Origin: Oceanobacter kriegii DSM 6294
GTDB taxonomy: Bacteria; Pseudomonadota; Gammaproteobacteria; Pseudomonadales; Oceanobacteraceae
DNA: 64,000 nt
NCBI RefSeq assembly: GCF_000422845.1
Contig: NZ_AUGV01000017.1
Location: 80,277-144,276 of the forward strand
Direction: 5' to 3'
The translations under genes and the position numbers were made by a program. The notes beneath the pieces were generated by a model. The model had not been told where the DNA came from. It was given only the letters and a program-made list of their open reading frames with translations, and searched no databases. Below are positions 8,453-17,484 of this stretch, piece after piece (position 1 is the stretch's first letter; each line of letters opens with the position of its first letter).

Positions 8453-9844
8453 TCAGAGACGGTTAAGGCCGTTCAGGGCAGCAACCCGGTAGGCTTCAGC
8501 CATGGTTGGGTAGTTGAAGGTGTTGTTGATGAAGTACTTCATCGTGTTGCCTTCGCCTTCCTGGTTCATGATGGCCTGGCCGATGTGAACAATCTCGGCC
8601 GCCTGGTCACCAAAGCAGTGAATGCCCAGAATCTCCAGTGTCTGACGGTGGAACAGCACTTTCAGCATGCCCACGCCTTCGTTGGTGATTTGTGCACGAG
8701 CGATGTTTTTGAAGAATGCCTGCCCTACTTCGTAAGGAATTTTTTCTTCCGTCAACTGGCGCTCGGTTTTACCCACCGAGGAAATTTCCGGGATGGTGTA
8801 AATACCGGTTGGTACGGAATCCACGTAGTGGAAGTCTTCCGGATTGGCAATGATGGACGCCGCGGCACGGCCCTGGTCGTATGCGGCAGATGCCAGTGCT
8901 GGCCAGCCAATTACATCACCAATGGCATAGATGTTCTGTACGCAGGTGCGGTATTCCTTGTCGACATCGATCTGGCCGCGGGAGTTGGTTTCGATACCAA
9001 CGTTTTCGAGTCCCAGATCCTTGGTGTTGCCGCTGCGACCAGCTGCCCACAGGAAGGCATCAGCCTTCACTTTTTTGCCAGAGGCCATGGTCATGGTGAC
9101 ATAACGCTCGTTGGCTTCTACCGAGTCGAACTGCTCGCTGTGACGAATCAGAGCACCCTTGTCTCGCAGGTGGTAACTCAAGGCGTCGGAAATCTCGTCG
9201 TCGAGGAAGTTCAGCAGGCGATCACCAGGGTGAATCAGATCCACCTTAACGCCCAGACCCGAGAAGATGGAGGCGTATTCACAGCCAATCACGCCAGCAC
9301 CGTAAATGATGATGGTGCGCGGGGTGTGAGACAGGGTCAGGATGGTGTCGGAATCGTAAATACGTGGGTGGTTAAAGTCGATGTTGCTTGGACGCCAAGG
9401 GCTGGAGCCGGTCGCAATGATGATCTCATCGGCGTGCAGGCGGGTGTTGGTCATGTTGCCCTGGTATACGTCGACCGAGTTGCCATCGGCGAAACGAGCT
9501 TTGCCGTTATACACGGTGATACGGTTGCGGCCGTAGTACTCGGTACGCATCTTCACTTGCTTGCCGATGACTTTCTCGGCGCTTTTCAACACCTGTGGGA
9601 AAGAGAACCAGCGTGGCTCACCAATCTCACGGAACATATTGTTGGTGTTGAACTGGATGATTTGCTTCACGGCGTGACGCAGGGCCTTGGATGGAATGGT
9701 GCCCCAATGGGTACAGTTACCGCCGACCAGTTTTTTGTCTTCCACCATGGCTACTTTCTTGCCGTGCTTGGCTGCGTTCATTGCGGCGCCTTCCCCTGCC
9801 GGGCCAGCGCCAATAATGACGACGTCGTAGCGGTAATCTGCCAT
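8453..9844 (-). CDS. sthA: Soluble pyridine nucleotide transhydrogenase
   Basis: FAD enzyme that moves hydride between NADPH and NAD+, balancing the two pools in the cytosol. 463 residues, the family size. The N-terminal FAD site is [15 protein letters not shown], followed by [17 protein letters not shown]. As in other SthA proteins, this keeps one Cys where dihydrolipoamide dehydrogenases have a redox pair. The NAD site is [15 protein letters not shown] near residue 180, and the dimerisation domain is at the C-terminus. nqrM and apbE lie upstream on the same strand, so the three may be co-transcribed as a redox group. The start is the ATG at 9844. Confidence 0.95.
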   Translation of the reverse strand: MADYRYDVVIIGAGPAGEGAAMNAAKHGKKVAMVEDKKLVGGNCTHWGTIPSKALRHAVKQIIQFNTNNMFREIGEPRWFSFPQVLKSAEKVIGKQVKMRTEYYGRNRITVYNGKARFADGNSVDVYQGNMTNTRLHADEIIIATGSSPWRPSNIDFNHPRIYDSDTILTLSHTPRTIIIYGAGVIGCEYASIFSGLGVKVDLIHPGDRLLNFLDDEISDALSYHLRDKGALIRHSEQFDSVEANERYVTMTMASGKKVKADAFLWAAGRSGNTKDLGLENVGIETNSRGQIDVDKEYRTCVQNIYAIGDVIGWPALASAAYDQGRAAASIIANPEDFHYVDSVPTGIYTIPEISSVGKTERQLTEEKIPYEVGQAFFKNIARAQITNEGVGMLKVLFHRQTLEILGIHCFGDQAAEIVHIGQAIMNQEGEGNTMKYFINNTFNYPTMAEAYRVAALNGLNRL

Positions 9845-9910
9845 ATAGTTACTCCATCTCCAGTCTGAGTGTTCTCGGGCTCTTTTTAATTGTATAGGCG
9901 AAAAGAAGTT

Positions 9911-10150
9911 TTACTTCTCGTCGCTGGTTGCATCGTAAAACAGGGATGCATCAGCCTTTTCGGCTGCTTTTTTACTTTCTTTGTCACATTTCTTCTTGTC
10001 ACCGCCGCAGACATCGCAAGCGGACTCCATGCCTACGGCGGCCATGCCACCACAGGAACCGGAAATAGGTTTGCCACCCATCAATACGCCAACGGCCATG
10101 GCGGCAATAATCAGCAGCATGGTGGCGAATACGATCAGCATAATGGTCAT
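9911..10150 (-). CDS. nqrM: Na+-NQR maturation factor NqrM (DUF539)
   Basis: 79 residues. One N-terminal membrane helix (about residues 3-24) is followed by a Cys-rich tail: SGSCGG, ESACDVCGGDKKKCDKE. The CxxC-type cluster is the mark of NqrM, which helps insert iron in the NqrD/NqrE subunits of the sodium-pumping NADH:quinone reductase. It sits directly downstream of apbE, as is usual. The usual upstream partner genes nqrABCDEF are not here; apbE is preceded by a divergent ArsR gene. The pair has therefore been separated from the complex it serves. Confidence 0.9.
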   Translation of the reverse strand: MTIMLIVFATMLLIIAAMAVGVLMGGKPISGSCGGMAAVGMESACDVCGGDKKKCDKESKKAAEKADASLFYDATSDEK

Positions 10151-10168
10151 GATTTCTCTCCTCTTCGC

Positions 10169-11185
10169 TTATTGCACGGCATGCGGGAAGCGACGTTTAA
10201 ATTCATCGGAAGCAACCGCTGTAAAGCCAGTGTCTGTACGAACAATAGCATAGGCGGCCAATTGGTATTGGTTTGCGAGGCGCATGGCGTTATCCGGGCC
10301 TGCCACATTCAGGGCCGTTGCCCAGGCATCGGCCATGCCGCATTGTTTGTGGATCACGGTTACCGACGCCAGTCGATGGGTAATCGGATAGCCGGTTGCC
10401 GGGTCGATGGTGTGCGAATAGCGCACACCATTTTCTTCGAAATAGTTGCGATAGTCACCTGAGGTTGCCAGGCCGGCATCGCCGGGTTCAACAATCAGTT
10501 GTACTTCCCGGTCCATTGCGTCCAGTGCCGGGCGCTCTATGGCTACACGCCAGTTGGAACCGTCTGGCTTTTGACCGCGGGTACGCAGTTCGCCGCCTAC
10601 TTCCACCAGATAGGAATGGATGCCCTGCTGTTCCAGCAGGTTGGCCAGTTGGTCGACGCCCCAGCCTTTGGCGACGGCAGACAGGTCGATGTACAGCGGC
10701 TTGTCGGTCGACAGTTGGTCGCCGTTCAGGTGAATGGCGTCGGAGCCGATTTCGGACAGCAGTTGGTCTACTTCTTCCTGTGGCAGGCGTTCATCCAGGT
10801 GCTTGCCAGGGCCAAATCCCCAGGCGTTGACCAGTGGGCCTACGGTCACGTCGAAACGGTGTTCGCTTTTCTGATACACCTCCAGTGCATCACGCAGGAC
10901 TTCAGCCAGGTCGTCCGAAATGGTTTCGTTGGCCAGTGGCGCTTGCTGCTGGTTCAGCAGGGACAGTTCGGAGGTTGGGTCGTAAGTCGACATGGCCTTG
11001 TTGATGGCAACCAGTCGTGCATCGATCAGGGTCTGGATTTTTTCAGAATCGGCGTCATCGCCTACCCAGCTGATGTGGTATTGCGTGCCCATGGTCGGGC
11101 CTGCGATTTTGACGACGTCCGGCGTTTTGTCGCAGCCGGAAAGGATAAAAAGTGCTACCAGAACGACCGATAGATATTTGAACAT
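10169..11185 (-). CDS. apbE: FAD:protein FMN transferase (ApbE lipoprotein)
   Basis: Attaches FMN covalently to Thr residues of partner proteins such as NqrB, NqrC and RnfG, outside the inner membrane. From the ATG at 11185 it is 338 residues. A lipoprotein signal MFKYLSVVLVALFILSGC ends in a lipobox Cys at residue 18. The substrate and metal motifs GPTMGT, DLSAVAKGWGVD and HTIDPATGYP are all present. An in-frame extension to 11428 has no ribosome site and would bury the signal peptide, so the shorter start was chosen. It is followed by nqrM after an 18-bp gap, so the target is presumably Na+-NQR. Confidence 0.93.
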   Translation of the reverse strand: MFKYLSVVLVALFILSGCDKTPDVVKIAGPTMGTQYHISWVGDDADSEKIQTLIDARLVAINKAMSTYDPTSELSLLNQQQAPLANETISDDLAEVLRDALEVYQKSEHRFDVTVGPLVNAWGFGPGKHLDERLPQEEVDQLLSEIGSDAIHLNGDQLSTDKPLYIDLSAVAKGWGVDQLANLLEQQGIHSYLVEVGGELRTRGQKPDGSNWRVAIERPALDAMDREVQLIVEPGDAGLATSGDYRNYFEENGVRYSHTIDPATGYPITHRLASVTVIHKQCGMADAWATALNVAGPDNAMRLANQYQLAAYAIVRTDTGFTAVASDEFKRRFPHAVQ

Positions 11186-11439
11186 GTGACCCCCTTGAAT
11201 GGCGCGCCAGTATACAGAAGTTGCCACCCGTAAGCACGACAAGGACTTGTGCATTGATAAGCTTAATGCCAAAAAGTTGGCTTGTTGCCAGTGTGCTTTT
11301 CGACCAATTGATAAGGGCTGTTGGCGTTTTGAACAAACTGCCGTTATATCCTTAGAAGAAAGGGTTACAAGAAATATCTTTATGCCTATAAGTGAATGCA
11401 GTTTGTCGCGGTACAATTCGATGATCACAGGAGAATGCC

Positions 11440-11781
11440 ATGTCTGAAAATTTGTCGAATGAAATGCTTGAAATGATCGCCCAGCGCTTTCGTTTGCTGT
11501 CCGATCCCATGCGCTTGCGGATTCTTCATGAATTACAGCAAGGGGAAAAATCCGTCACGCAGCTGGTTGAAGCCACGGGTGCCTCGCAGCCGAATGTGTC
11601 CAAGCATTTATCGACCCTGAAAACCCATGGCATGGTGAACCGTCGCCAGTCTGGCAACATGGCCTACTTCAGTATTGGTGCCCCTTTTGTTTTTGATCTT
11701 TGCACCATTGTTTGTGATGGCATGCGCAAGGAATGGACGGAAAAACAGGCAGTGCTGGGAGATGTGCTGGGCACGCTGTGA
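11440..11781 (+). CDS. ArsR-family winged-helix regulator
   Basis: 113 residues. It opens with the ArsR signature LLSDPMRLRILHELQQGEKS, has a recognition helix around ASQPNVSKHLSTLK (about residues 48-61) and a wing region RRQSGNMAYFSI. Two Cys residues in the C-terminal helix (FDLCTIVCDG, near 91 and 95) are the only ones. The classical N-terminal metal-binding ELCVCDL box is absent, so the signal may be a metal or a thiol/sulfur species bound at these Cys. It starts divergently from apbE (254-bp gap) with an AGGAG ribosome site before the ATG. The target is unknown; the apbE promoter is a natural candidate. Confidence 0.88.
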   Translation: MSENLSNEMLEMIAQRFRLLSDPMRLRILHELQQGEKSVTQLVEATGASQPNVSKHLSTLKTHGMVNRRQSGNMAYFSIGAPFVFDLCTIVCDGMRKEWTEKQAVLGDVLGTL

Positions 11782-11830
11782 AGAACGCTGTGCGCGTCTT
11801 GATAGCTGCCGATGGCTGCCAGGCCAGTGG

Positions 11831-11868
11831 ACATAAAAAAACGGAGCAAAGGCTCCGTTTTTTTATGT
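11831..11868. terminator. Bidirectional terminator after arsR
   Basis: A perfect 17-bp inverted repeat with a 4-nt loop: ACATAAAAAAACGGAGC (11831-11847), AAAG, then its reverse complement. It serves the arsR gene and the convergent DUF4062 gene. Confidence 0.92.
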
Positions 11869-11900
11869 TTGTCGTTTCGGCAGACTAAAAGCTCAATGGC

Positions 11901-12827
11901 TCAGTCACTGCTGGAGCGCCAGTAGTCACGGCCGGAGTGGCTGCTTTGATGTACTTGTCCCAATTGCTGCCAGGTTTCCAGTACTGAGCGAAACTGCTCT
12001 TTTGGAATGCGAATGTCGTCGACGGCGTGGGCGTCCGGGTTGCGCTCCAGCAGCTTGCGGCGCACGGTATCAGAAATAATCGCTTCCAGACTGCCACGAA
12101 TGCGATCTTCGCTGGTGTCTGATGCGAACGAGCTTTGTAGTGCTCGATACAGCTGATCCAGCTTTGCTGGCAGTGCCAGCTCTTCTCTTGAGAGATTGCC
12201 GCCCTGATAAACCTTGGCTTGCACCAACAGGTTGATGGTCTTGCGGTTCAGTTCAAGTCGCTCACGCGGCGAAAGCTGCGAAGAGGTAGCGGCCTTCTTT
12301 GATGGTGTCGTTGGTACGCTAGCGGGTGCCGCCTTGGCTGCGGGTTCGGCTCGAACCCAACCCGGCCCAAAGTCCGGATTGTTTGGATTGACGGTGGCTT
12401 TCACCAAAGCGGTCAGTTCATCGCGAAGGTGCCACAGCTTGTAGCCAACCTGCTGGGTAACCAGTTGGTAGAACCCTCGCAGGCGGGTCTGATCGGCATC
12501 CAGATTGTTGCCGGATGGTGGATTCTTCAGGAATGCGTACACCGGAATGTCTAACGTGCGAGCGTGCACATATTCGCGATGAAGGGCGCTGATGCCAGTT
12601 TGCGACACCTGGCCGTAATCGTTACCAACCAGCAGCACAAACACGTCTGCCAGTTCGATTTGTTGGCGGGCGAAATCCCAATCGTAGGCAAGCCCTTCCC
12701 GCGGGCAGGCAAAGCCCACATTGGTCATGCCTTGGCGTGCCAGAACGCGTTCGACTTCGTAGCGTTCAAGTTCCAGACCATCCATATTGGATGCCAGATA
12801 CACCATGTGGCGTTGAGTTGCTGGCAT
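11901..12827 (-). CDS. DUF4062-domain protein
   Basis: 308 residues. The N-terminal ~125 residues are a DUF4062 domain, a Rossmann-like fold related to TIR/SLOG-type modules. It opens with VYLASNMDGLELERYEVERVL and carries the middle motif DWDFARQQIELADVFVLLVG. DUF4062 occurs in many proposed signalling and immune proteins, but no enzyme activity is established for this type. After a Pro/Ala/Ser linker (about 155-190) comes a helical C-terminal domain of ~115 residues that I do not recognise. No membrane segment is visible. The neighbours (ArsR, AEC transporter) give no clue to the function. The start is the ATG at 12827. Confidence 0.75.
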   Translation of the reverse strand: MPATQRHMVYLASNMDGLELERYEVERVLARQGMTNVGFACPREGLAYDWDFARQQIELADVFVLLVGNDYGQVSQTGISALHREYVHARTLDIPVYAFLKNPPSGNNLDADQTRLRGFYQLVTQQVGYKLWHLRDELTALVKATVNPNNPDFGPGWVRAEPAAKAAPASVPTTPSKKAATSSQLSPRERLELNRKTINLLVQAKVYQGGNLSREELALPAKLDQLYRALQSSFASDTSEDRIRGSLEAIISDTVRRKLLERNPDAHAVDDIRIPKEQFRSVLETWQQLGQVHQSSHSGRDYWRSSSD

Positions 12828-12876
12828 TCTCAGTTACACCAATCCCAAAATTGTCAAAAAAAGCCCAAGGGCGTCA

Positions 12877-13815
12877 CTATACCAGTGACGCGACGCTCAA
12901 AACATAGAAAATTCCGCCCATCGTCAGCATAGACCCCAGTGTGGTCACCGCAATGGCGTTGGCAGTCAGTACGTGGTTGGCTCCCATGGCTCGTGCCATC
13001 ACAAAGGCGGCAGCGGCGGTCGGGCTGGCCAGCATCAGCGCCACTACACCCAATTCAATGCCTCGAATACCGACCAATAGCGCCACGCCAACCGTGGCAA
13101 TGGGCAGCACAACCAGCTTCAATGCGGCGATTTGCATGGTCATGCTGTTGGCTCGTTTAAGGGCCTGGAAGTCCAGCGTGCCGCCAACGGCGATCAATGC
13201 CAGTGGCAGTGTCATCTGGCCCAGGCTTTGAGCGGCATTGCCGACGGCTTTGGGCAACTCCCAGGAAAAAATACTGAACGGCAAGGCCAGCAAAATGGCA
13301 ATGATCAGCGGATTTTTGGCAATCATGGTCAGCTGGCCACCCCAGTTTACCCCCTGACCGCGGGCCAGAATCACCACCGACATCAGGTTGTACATGGGCA
13401 CACCAATGGCAAGCACCAGCGCGCCAATCTGGGTGCCTTCGTCACCAAAGGCATACACCACGGTAGAGATACCGACGATGCCCAGATTGGATCGGAACGA
13501 CGACTGTACAAAAGCCGATACGTCTTCAGACTTGATGCCCGACAGGTGTGCCCAGCCATAGCAGATAAAGCAGCTGACAATGATAGCGGCGGCGACAAAC
13601 CCCATCAGTTCAAAGTGGGTGCCGCTGCCAAAATGCACTTTGGAAATAGCCAGAAAGACCAGTGTTGGCAGTGTCAGGTTGAAAACCAGTCGCGAGCCGA
13701 CGTTCAAAAAGTGGTCGTCGATCATATTTTTCTTTTTCAGAAAAACGCCGAGTACAACCAGTAAGAATACGGGAAGGATGATTTCTGCAGTAAAAACAAG
13801 CGATTGCCAATACAT
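12877..13815 (-). CDS. AEC-family (auxin efflux carrier-like) transporter
   Basis: 312-residue inner-membrane protein with about ten hydrophobic helices in the 5+5 arrangement of the AEC family, whose bacterial members carry malate, malonate or other organic acids. Early LPVFLLVVLGVFLKKK and a long run of helices to FYVLSVASLV fit the family. The substrate cannot be told. It has no obvious partner gene; the DUF4062 gene follows after a 49-bp gap on the same strand. The start is the ATG at 13815. Confidence 0.85.
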   Translation of the reverse strand: MYWQSLVFTAEIILPVFLLVVLGVFLKKKNMIDDHFLNVGSRLVFNLTLPTLVFLAISKVHFGSGTHFELMGFVAAAIIVSCFICYGWAHLSGIKSEDVSAFVQSSFRSNLGIVGISTVVYAFGDEGTQIGALVLAIGVPMYNLMSVVILARGQGVNWGGQLTMIAKNPLIIAILLALPFSIFSWELPKAVGNAAQSLGQMTLPLALIAVGGTLDFQALKRANSMTMQIAALKLVVLPIATVGVALLVGIRGIELGVVALMLASPTAAAAFVMARAMGANHVLTANAIAVTTLGSMLTMGGIFYVLSVASLV

Positions 13816-13909
13816 CTGAAAGTAAATTCCAATTTAGAGGCAGCACTGAGCGTGCTGGAGTGGCTAATATTCAGGCACAGTTTCTGGTAGTCTTGCGCCA
13901 ATTAAACCC

Positions 13910-14248
13910 ATGCATGAGTCGATCATGACCCGAGTAAAAAAAACCCGCTCACTGAAACGTATTCATAACGTTAAAACGGGCAACAAATCCAAGCTGAAGA
14001 AGCAGGCGCCAGACCGTCAGAACGGCAAGCGCGTGAAGAATCGCACCAAGTCCGTGTTCGAGAAGTTTCTGGATGACAATCCGCAAGCCAAAGATCAACT
14101 GAATCAGGAACAGCTGCAACAACAAGCAGTCAAATCTGAACAGAAGGAAGTTAGCGCGAAGGATACACCAGAGCCAAGAGTGCGCGAAGAGAAAGAGCGT
14201 TCCCTGCTGGAGCAACTGGAAAGCAAGGACTTTAAAGACATCTACTAA
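13910..14248 (+). CDS. Small highly charged protein of unknown function
   Basis: 112 residues from 13910; the ATG at 13925 (MTRVKKTRSLKRIHNVK) is equally possible and neither has a clear ribosome site. The N-terminal half is very basic (Lys/Arg-rich, probably RNA- or nucleic-acid-binding) and the C-terminal half is acidic and Gln-rich with coiled-coil character (REEKERSLLEQLESKDFKD). It abuts rlmG by one base (TAATG), so the two are probably co-translated and a ribosome-related role is plausible. It recalls YihI-like proteins in composition only. I do not recognise the family. Confidence 0.6.
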   Translation: MHESIMTRVKKTRSLKRIHNVKTGNKSKLKKQAPDRQNGKRVKNRTKSVFEKFLDDNPQAKDQLNQEQLQQQAVKSEQKEVSAKDTPEPRVREEKERSLLEQLESKDFKDIY

Positions 14249-15375
14249 TGCCACATTGCCCTGCTTTGAACTTGCATCTTGAATGCTATCCAGCCGTCCC
14301 TGAGCATGTCAGCATGCCGTGGGATGCAGCTGATGAATATCTGGTTGAGACTCTTCCTGCTGACCAACGCTGCCTGATCATCAATGATCGATACGGGGCA
14401 TTGGCTTGCGCCTTGCCTGGTGGTGTCAGCTATGTCGAGAACGCGTCTGCGCGTTATGCCGCCGAGCAAAACGCCCAGCGTAACGACATTGACGGTTTGC
14501 AATTCACCACCGTCATAGACGCGGCTGCGCTGGAAGCGTCCGCGGATCTTAACGCGGTGGTCGTTCGCATTCCGAAAAACTTTGATCAGCTGCACTACTG
14601 GCTGTGGCTATGCCAGCAAGCATTGCCCGTTGGCACGCCAATCTGGCTGGCCGGCATGAGCAAGCACATTCCAGTGAAGTGGTTGAACTGGCTGGAAGCC
14701 AATGCCGATGGCTACCAGCAGCTCAAGCAACAGCGCAAGGCGCGTTTGCTGAAAATCAGTAACAGTACGCGACTGCCAAAACCGGCTCTCGATAAAGGCT
14801 ATACCCTTGACGATGTCCGGCTGACTGCTCTGCCCGGCGTATTTGGTCGCGCCAATCTCGACCCTGGTGCCCGTTTCCTGATTGATACGCTCAAACAGCT
14901 CCCTGAACTGCTGGAAGCCGAAGCCGGCACTGTGTGTGATTTGGGCTGTGGTAACGGCGTGCTGGGTAACTGGCTGGCGCGCAACAACGCCAACCTGACC
15001 ATGATTCAGACAGACGACCACTGGCCGTCGGTTGAGTCGGCTCGCGCCAATGCCATCGTTGCCGGTGTCGATATCACGGTACACCACGGCGATTGCCTTG
15101 AGCATGTGTCGGGCAATCTGGATCTGGTGTTGTGTAACCCGCCTTTCCACGATGGTCACAAGCAGCTGGATAACATTGCTCGCAACATGTTCGAGCAAAG
15201 CGCGGCCAAGCTGGCTGACGACGGCCAGCTGATTGTGGTGGCCAATCGTCACCTGAAATACAAGCCGGCCTTGAGCGCGTTGTTTGGCAGCGTTGAGCAA
15301 TTGGCAGGTGATACCAAATTCAATGTCTGGCTGGCGGCTAACCCCAAGCGCCAGGCTGATCGGAGCAATGGATGA
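14248..15375 (+). CDS. rlmG: 23S rRNA m2G methyltransferase RlmG-like
   Basis: SAM-dependent methyltransferase of the RsmC/RlmG family. RlmG modifies G1835 of 23S rRNA. 375 residues, against 378 in E. coli RlmG. The N-terminal half is the degenerate pseudo-methyltransferase domain, opening with AADEYLVETLPADQ as in RlmG. The C-terminal half has the SAM motif CDLGCGNG (near 230-236) and the catalytic NPPFH motif (near 297-301). RlmG is favoured over RsmC because of the N-terminus and length. It overlaps the next gene by 4 bp (ATGA). Confidence 0.88.
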   Translation: MPHCPALNLHLECYPAVPEHVSMPWDAADEYLVETLPADQRCLIINDRYGALACALPGGVSYVENASARYAAEQNAQRNDIDGLQFTTVIDAAALEASADLNAVVVRIPKNFDQLHYWLWLCQQALPVGTPIWLAGMSKHIPVKWLNWLEANADGYQQLKQQRKARLLKISNSTRLPKPALDKGYTLDDVRLTALPGVFGRANLDPGARFLIDTLKQLPELLEAEAGTVCDLGCGNGVLGNWLARNNANLTMIQTDDHWPSVESARANAIVAGVDITVHHGDCLEHVSGNLDLVLCNPPFHDGHKQLDNIARNMFEQSAAKLADDGQLIVVANRHLKYKPALSALFGSVEQLAGDTKFNVWLAANPKRQADRSNG

Positions 15376-15905
15376 AACTTGATAACTCAGTCGCCCGCAG
15401 TGCCTGGTATTTGGCGATTGCCCGCATCAATCAGCCTCATGTGGCGCTGTTTGCTGAAGGCGATGACAGTAATGGTGCTGATATCTCAACGTTCACCAAG
15501 CTGATGAACAAGCAAACGGCGTTTCTGCGCGGTGAGCTGAAGTCACGGGATAACCTGATGCGGTTTTTCAACGACTTCAGTGAATGGCGCAACGAGCTGG
15601 AGCTGGATGACGACTCACTGGGTGATGCCATCGTTGATCTGACACTGTCGGCGCTGTATGCCTCTGTGGAGTCGGTGTTTGACCCGGAAAGTGACGATGT
15701 TGAGTTGCTGAACGACTTCGTTGTTCGTTGCCAGGATGAAATGGTTGAGCTCGACAGCGATTACGCCGGCTTGAAGGACTATTTTGGCGATATTCAGCAG
15801 GAGTTTGCCGACCAGTTTGGCGCTGTGCGCCAGATTCCGGTTGGTAAAGCCTACTTTGATTGGCTGAAAGAGCTGGATGTCAGCTTGTTTGGTCTGGAAG
15901 CCTGA
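15372..15905 (+). CDS. Conserved-looking acidic protein of unknown function
   Basis: 177 residues, acidic, predicted helical, without signal peptide or membrane segment. It begins inside the stop of rlmG (ATGA), so it is translationally coupled to it. Visible pieces are an N-terminal WYLAIARINQPHVALFAEGDD, a central WRNELELDDDSLGDAIVDL and a C-terminal FDWLKELDVSLFG. I do not recognise it. Coupling to an rRNA methyltransferase gene is the only functional hint. Confidence 0.65.
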   Translation: MKLDNSVARSAWYLAIARINQPHVALFAEGDDSNGADISTFTKLMNKQTAFLRGELKSRDNLMRFFNDFSEWRNELELDDDSLGDAIVDLTLSALYASVESVFDPESDDVELLNDFVVRCQDEMVELDSDYAGLKDYFGDIQQEFADQFGAVRQIPVGKAYFDWLKELDVSLFGLEA

Positions 15906-15982
15906 GGCTCTCTTGATCTGAATCAGGGTTCTGGTGCGGCGAATCAGTAGTATTCGCCGATTTTTCACGCCGGAGCCCTACC

Positions 15983-17383
15983 ATGAAAACCGAACTGCTC
16001 TCCCCTGCGGGCACTTTCAAAAACATGGAATACGCATTTGCCTATGGTGCGGATGCCGTATACGCCGGTCAGCCTCGCTACAGCCTCCGCGTCCGCAACA
16101 ACGACTTTAATCTGCAAAACCTTGGCAAAGGCATTGCTCGCGCTCATGAGCTCGGCAAACAGTTCTACGTTGCCAGCAATATTGCTCCGCACAACGCCAA
16201 AGTGGCGACCTACATGCGCGATATCCAGCCTGTGATTGAAATGAATCCGGACGCTCTGATCATGTCCGACCCGGGCTTGATCATGATGGTGAAGGACAAA
16301 TGGCCAGATCAGGAGATTCACCTGTCGGTGCAGGCCAATGTGGTCAACTATGCCTCGGTGGAGTTCTGGCGTCGTCAGGGTGTCAGTCGCATCATTCTGT
16401 CCCGCGAACTGTCGCTGGACGAAATCTCTGAAATCAAACAGCGCTGCCCGGAAATGGAGCTGGAAGTGTTTGTGCATGGCGCGCTGTGCATCGCCTATTC
16501 TGGCCGCTGCCTGCTGTCGGGCTACATGAACCACAGAGATCCCAATCAGGGCACCTGTACCAACGCCTGTCGCTGGAAATACGACGCTCATGAAGCCACT
16601 GAAACCATGAGTGGTGATGTGATCCCGGTGGGGGCGCAAGAATTTGATCCGGCAACTGTTCCGGCAACCGATCCCTTAATCATGCCGGCTGGTCATGCTG
16701 GCAAGCCGGAACCTACGCTCGGCCAGGGTGAAACCACCGACAAGATTGTACTGTTGCAGGAGGCATCGCGCCCGAACGAATACATGCCGGCATTTGAAGA
16801 CGAACACGGCACCTACATCATGAACTCCCGTGATTTGCGCGCCATTCAGCATGTGCAGAATCTGGTCAAGGCCGGTGTTGACTCACTCAAGATTGAGGGC
16901 CGCACCAAGTCCCATTACTACGTAGCGCGGACAGCTCAGGCGTATCGTCAGGCGGTCGATGACGCCGTGCGTGGCAAGGATTTTGACCGCAACCTGATGG
17001 ATGTTCTCGAAAATATGTCCAATCGTGGTTACACCGAAGGCTTCTTCCGCCGTCACGTCCATGATGAATACCAGAACTACGAGCGCGGCAACTCCACCAG
17101 TACGGCGCAGCAGTTTGTCGGCGAAGTGACCGGCGTGGTGGATGGTTTGATGCGGGTTGAGGTGAAAAATCGCTTTGAAGTTGGTGACTCAGTCGAGCTG
17201 ATGACCCGTTCGGGCAATCATGTGTATACGCTAGAGCGCATTCAGGGCCTTAACGGCCAGGCTCGTGAGGATGCGCCGGGTTCCGGCTTTGTGGTTGATC
17301 TGGATATTCCGCCGGGGGTATCTGCCTCTGATCTGGATAAAGCCATGCTGATTCGCAACCTGTCCCAAGAACCAGCTGCTTAA
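15983..17383 (+). CDS. trhP: tRNA 5-hydroxyuridine synthase subunit TrhP (U32 family, YegQ)
   Basis: U32-peptidase-family protein. TrhP (YegQ) hydroxylates U34 of certain tRNAs in the prephenate-dependent route to 5-hydroxyuridine. 466 residues against 453 in E. coli. It opens with ELLSPAGTFKNMEYAFAYGADAVYAG. The family signature EVFVHGALCIAYSGRCLLS is followed by the further Cys residues of GTCTNACRWKYD, a likely iron-sulfur ligand set (two Cys in HGALC/SGRC, two in TC..AC). An insert of ~55 residues (about 210-265, Pro/Thr/Glu-rich) follows the Cys cluster. No partner is adjacent; rluA follows 101 bp downstream on the same strand. Confidence 0.92.
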   Translation: MKTELLSPAGTFKNMEYAFAYGADAVYAGQPRYSLRVRNNDFNLQNLGKGIARAHELGKQFYVASNIAPHNAKVATYMRDIQPVIEMNPDALIMSDPGLIMMVKDKWPDQEIHLSVQANVVNYASVEFWRRQGVSRIILSRELSLDEISEIKQRCPEMELEVFVHGALCIAYSGRCLLSGYMNHRDPNQGTCTNACRWKYDAHEATETMSGDVIPVGAQEFDPATVPATDPLIMPAGHAGKPEPTLGQGETTDKIVLLQEASRPNEYMPAFEDEHGTYIMNSRDLRAIQHVQNLVKAGVDSLKIEGRTKSHYYVARTAQAYRQAVDDAVRGKDFDRNLMDVLENMSNRGYTEGFFRRHVHDEYQNYERGNSTSTAQQFVGEVTGVVDGLMRVEVKNRFEVGDSVELMTRSGNHVYTLERIQGLNGQAREDAPGSGFVVDLDIPPGVSASDLDKAMLIRNLSQEPAA

Positions 17384-17484
17384 TCATGCGTGCTTGGCGT
17401 ACCTGATGTGTTGCGAGATAAAGAACCGGATTCGCCATCAAATGGCAATCCGGCTAAGATGGCGGCCTTTCCCGTCGCCCAGCC

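Noticed and set aside
8585..9868. 427-codon plus-strand open frame
   Set aside because: Antisense to sthA; a side effect of the codon usage of a conserved gene.
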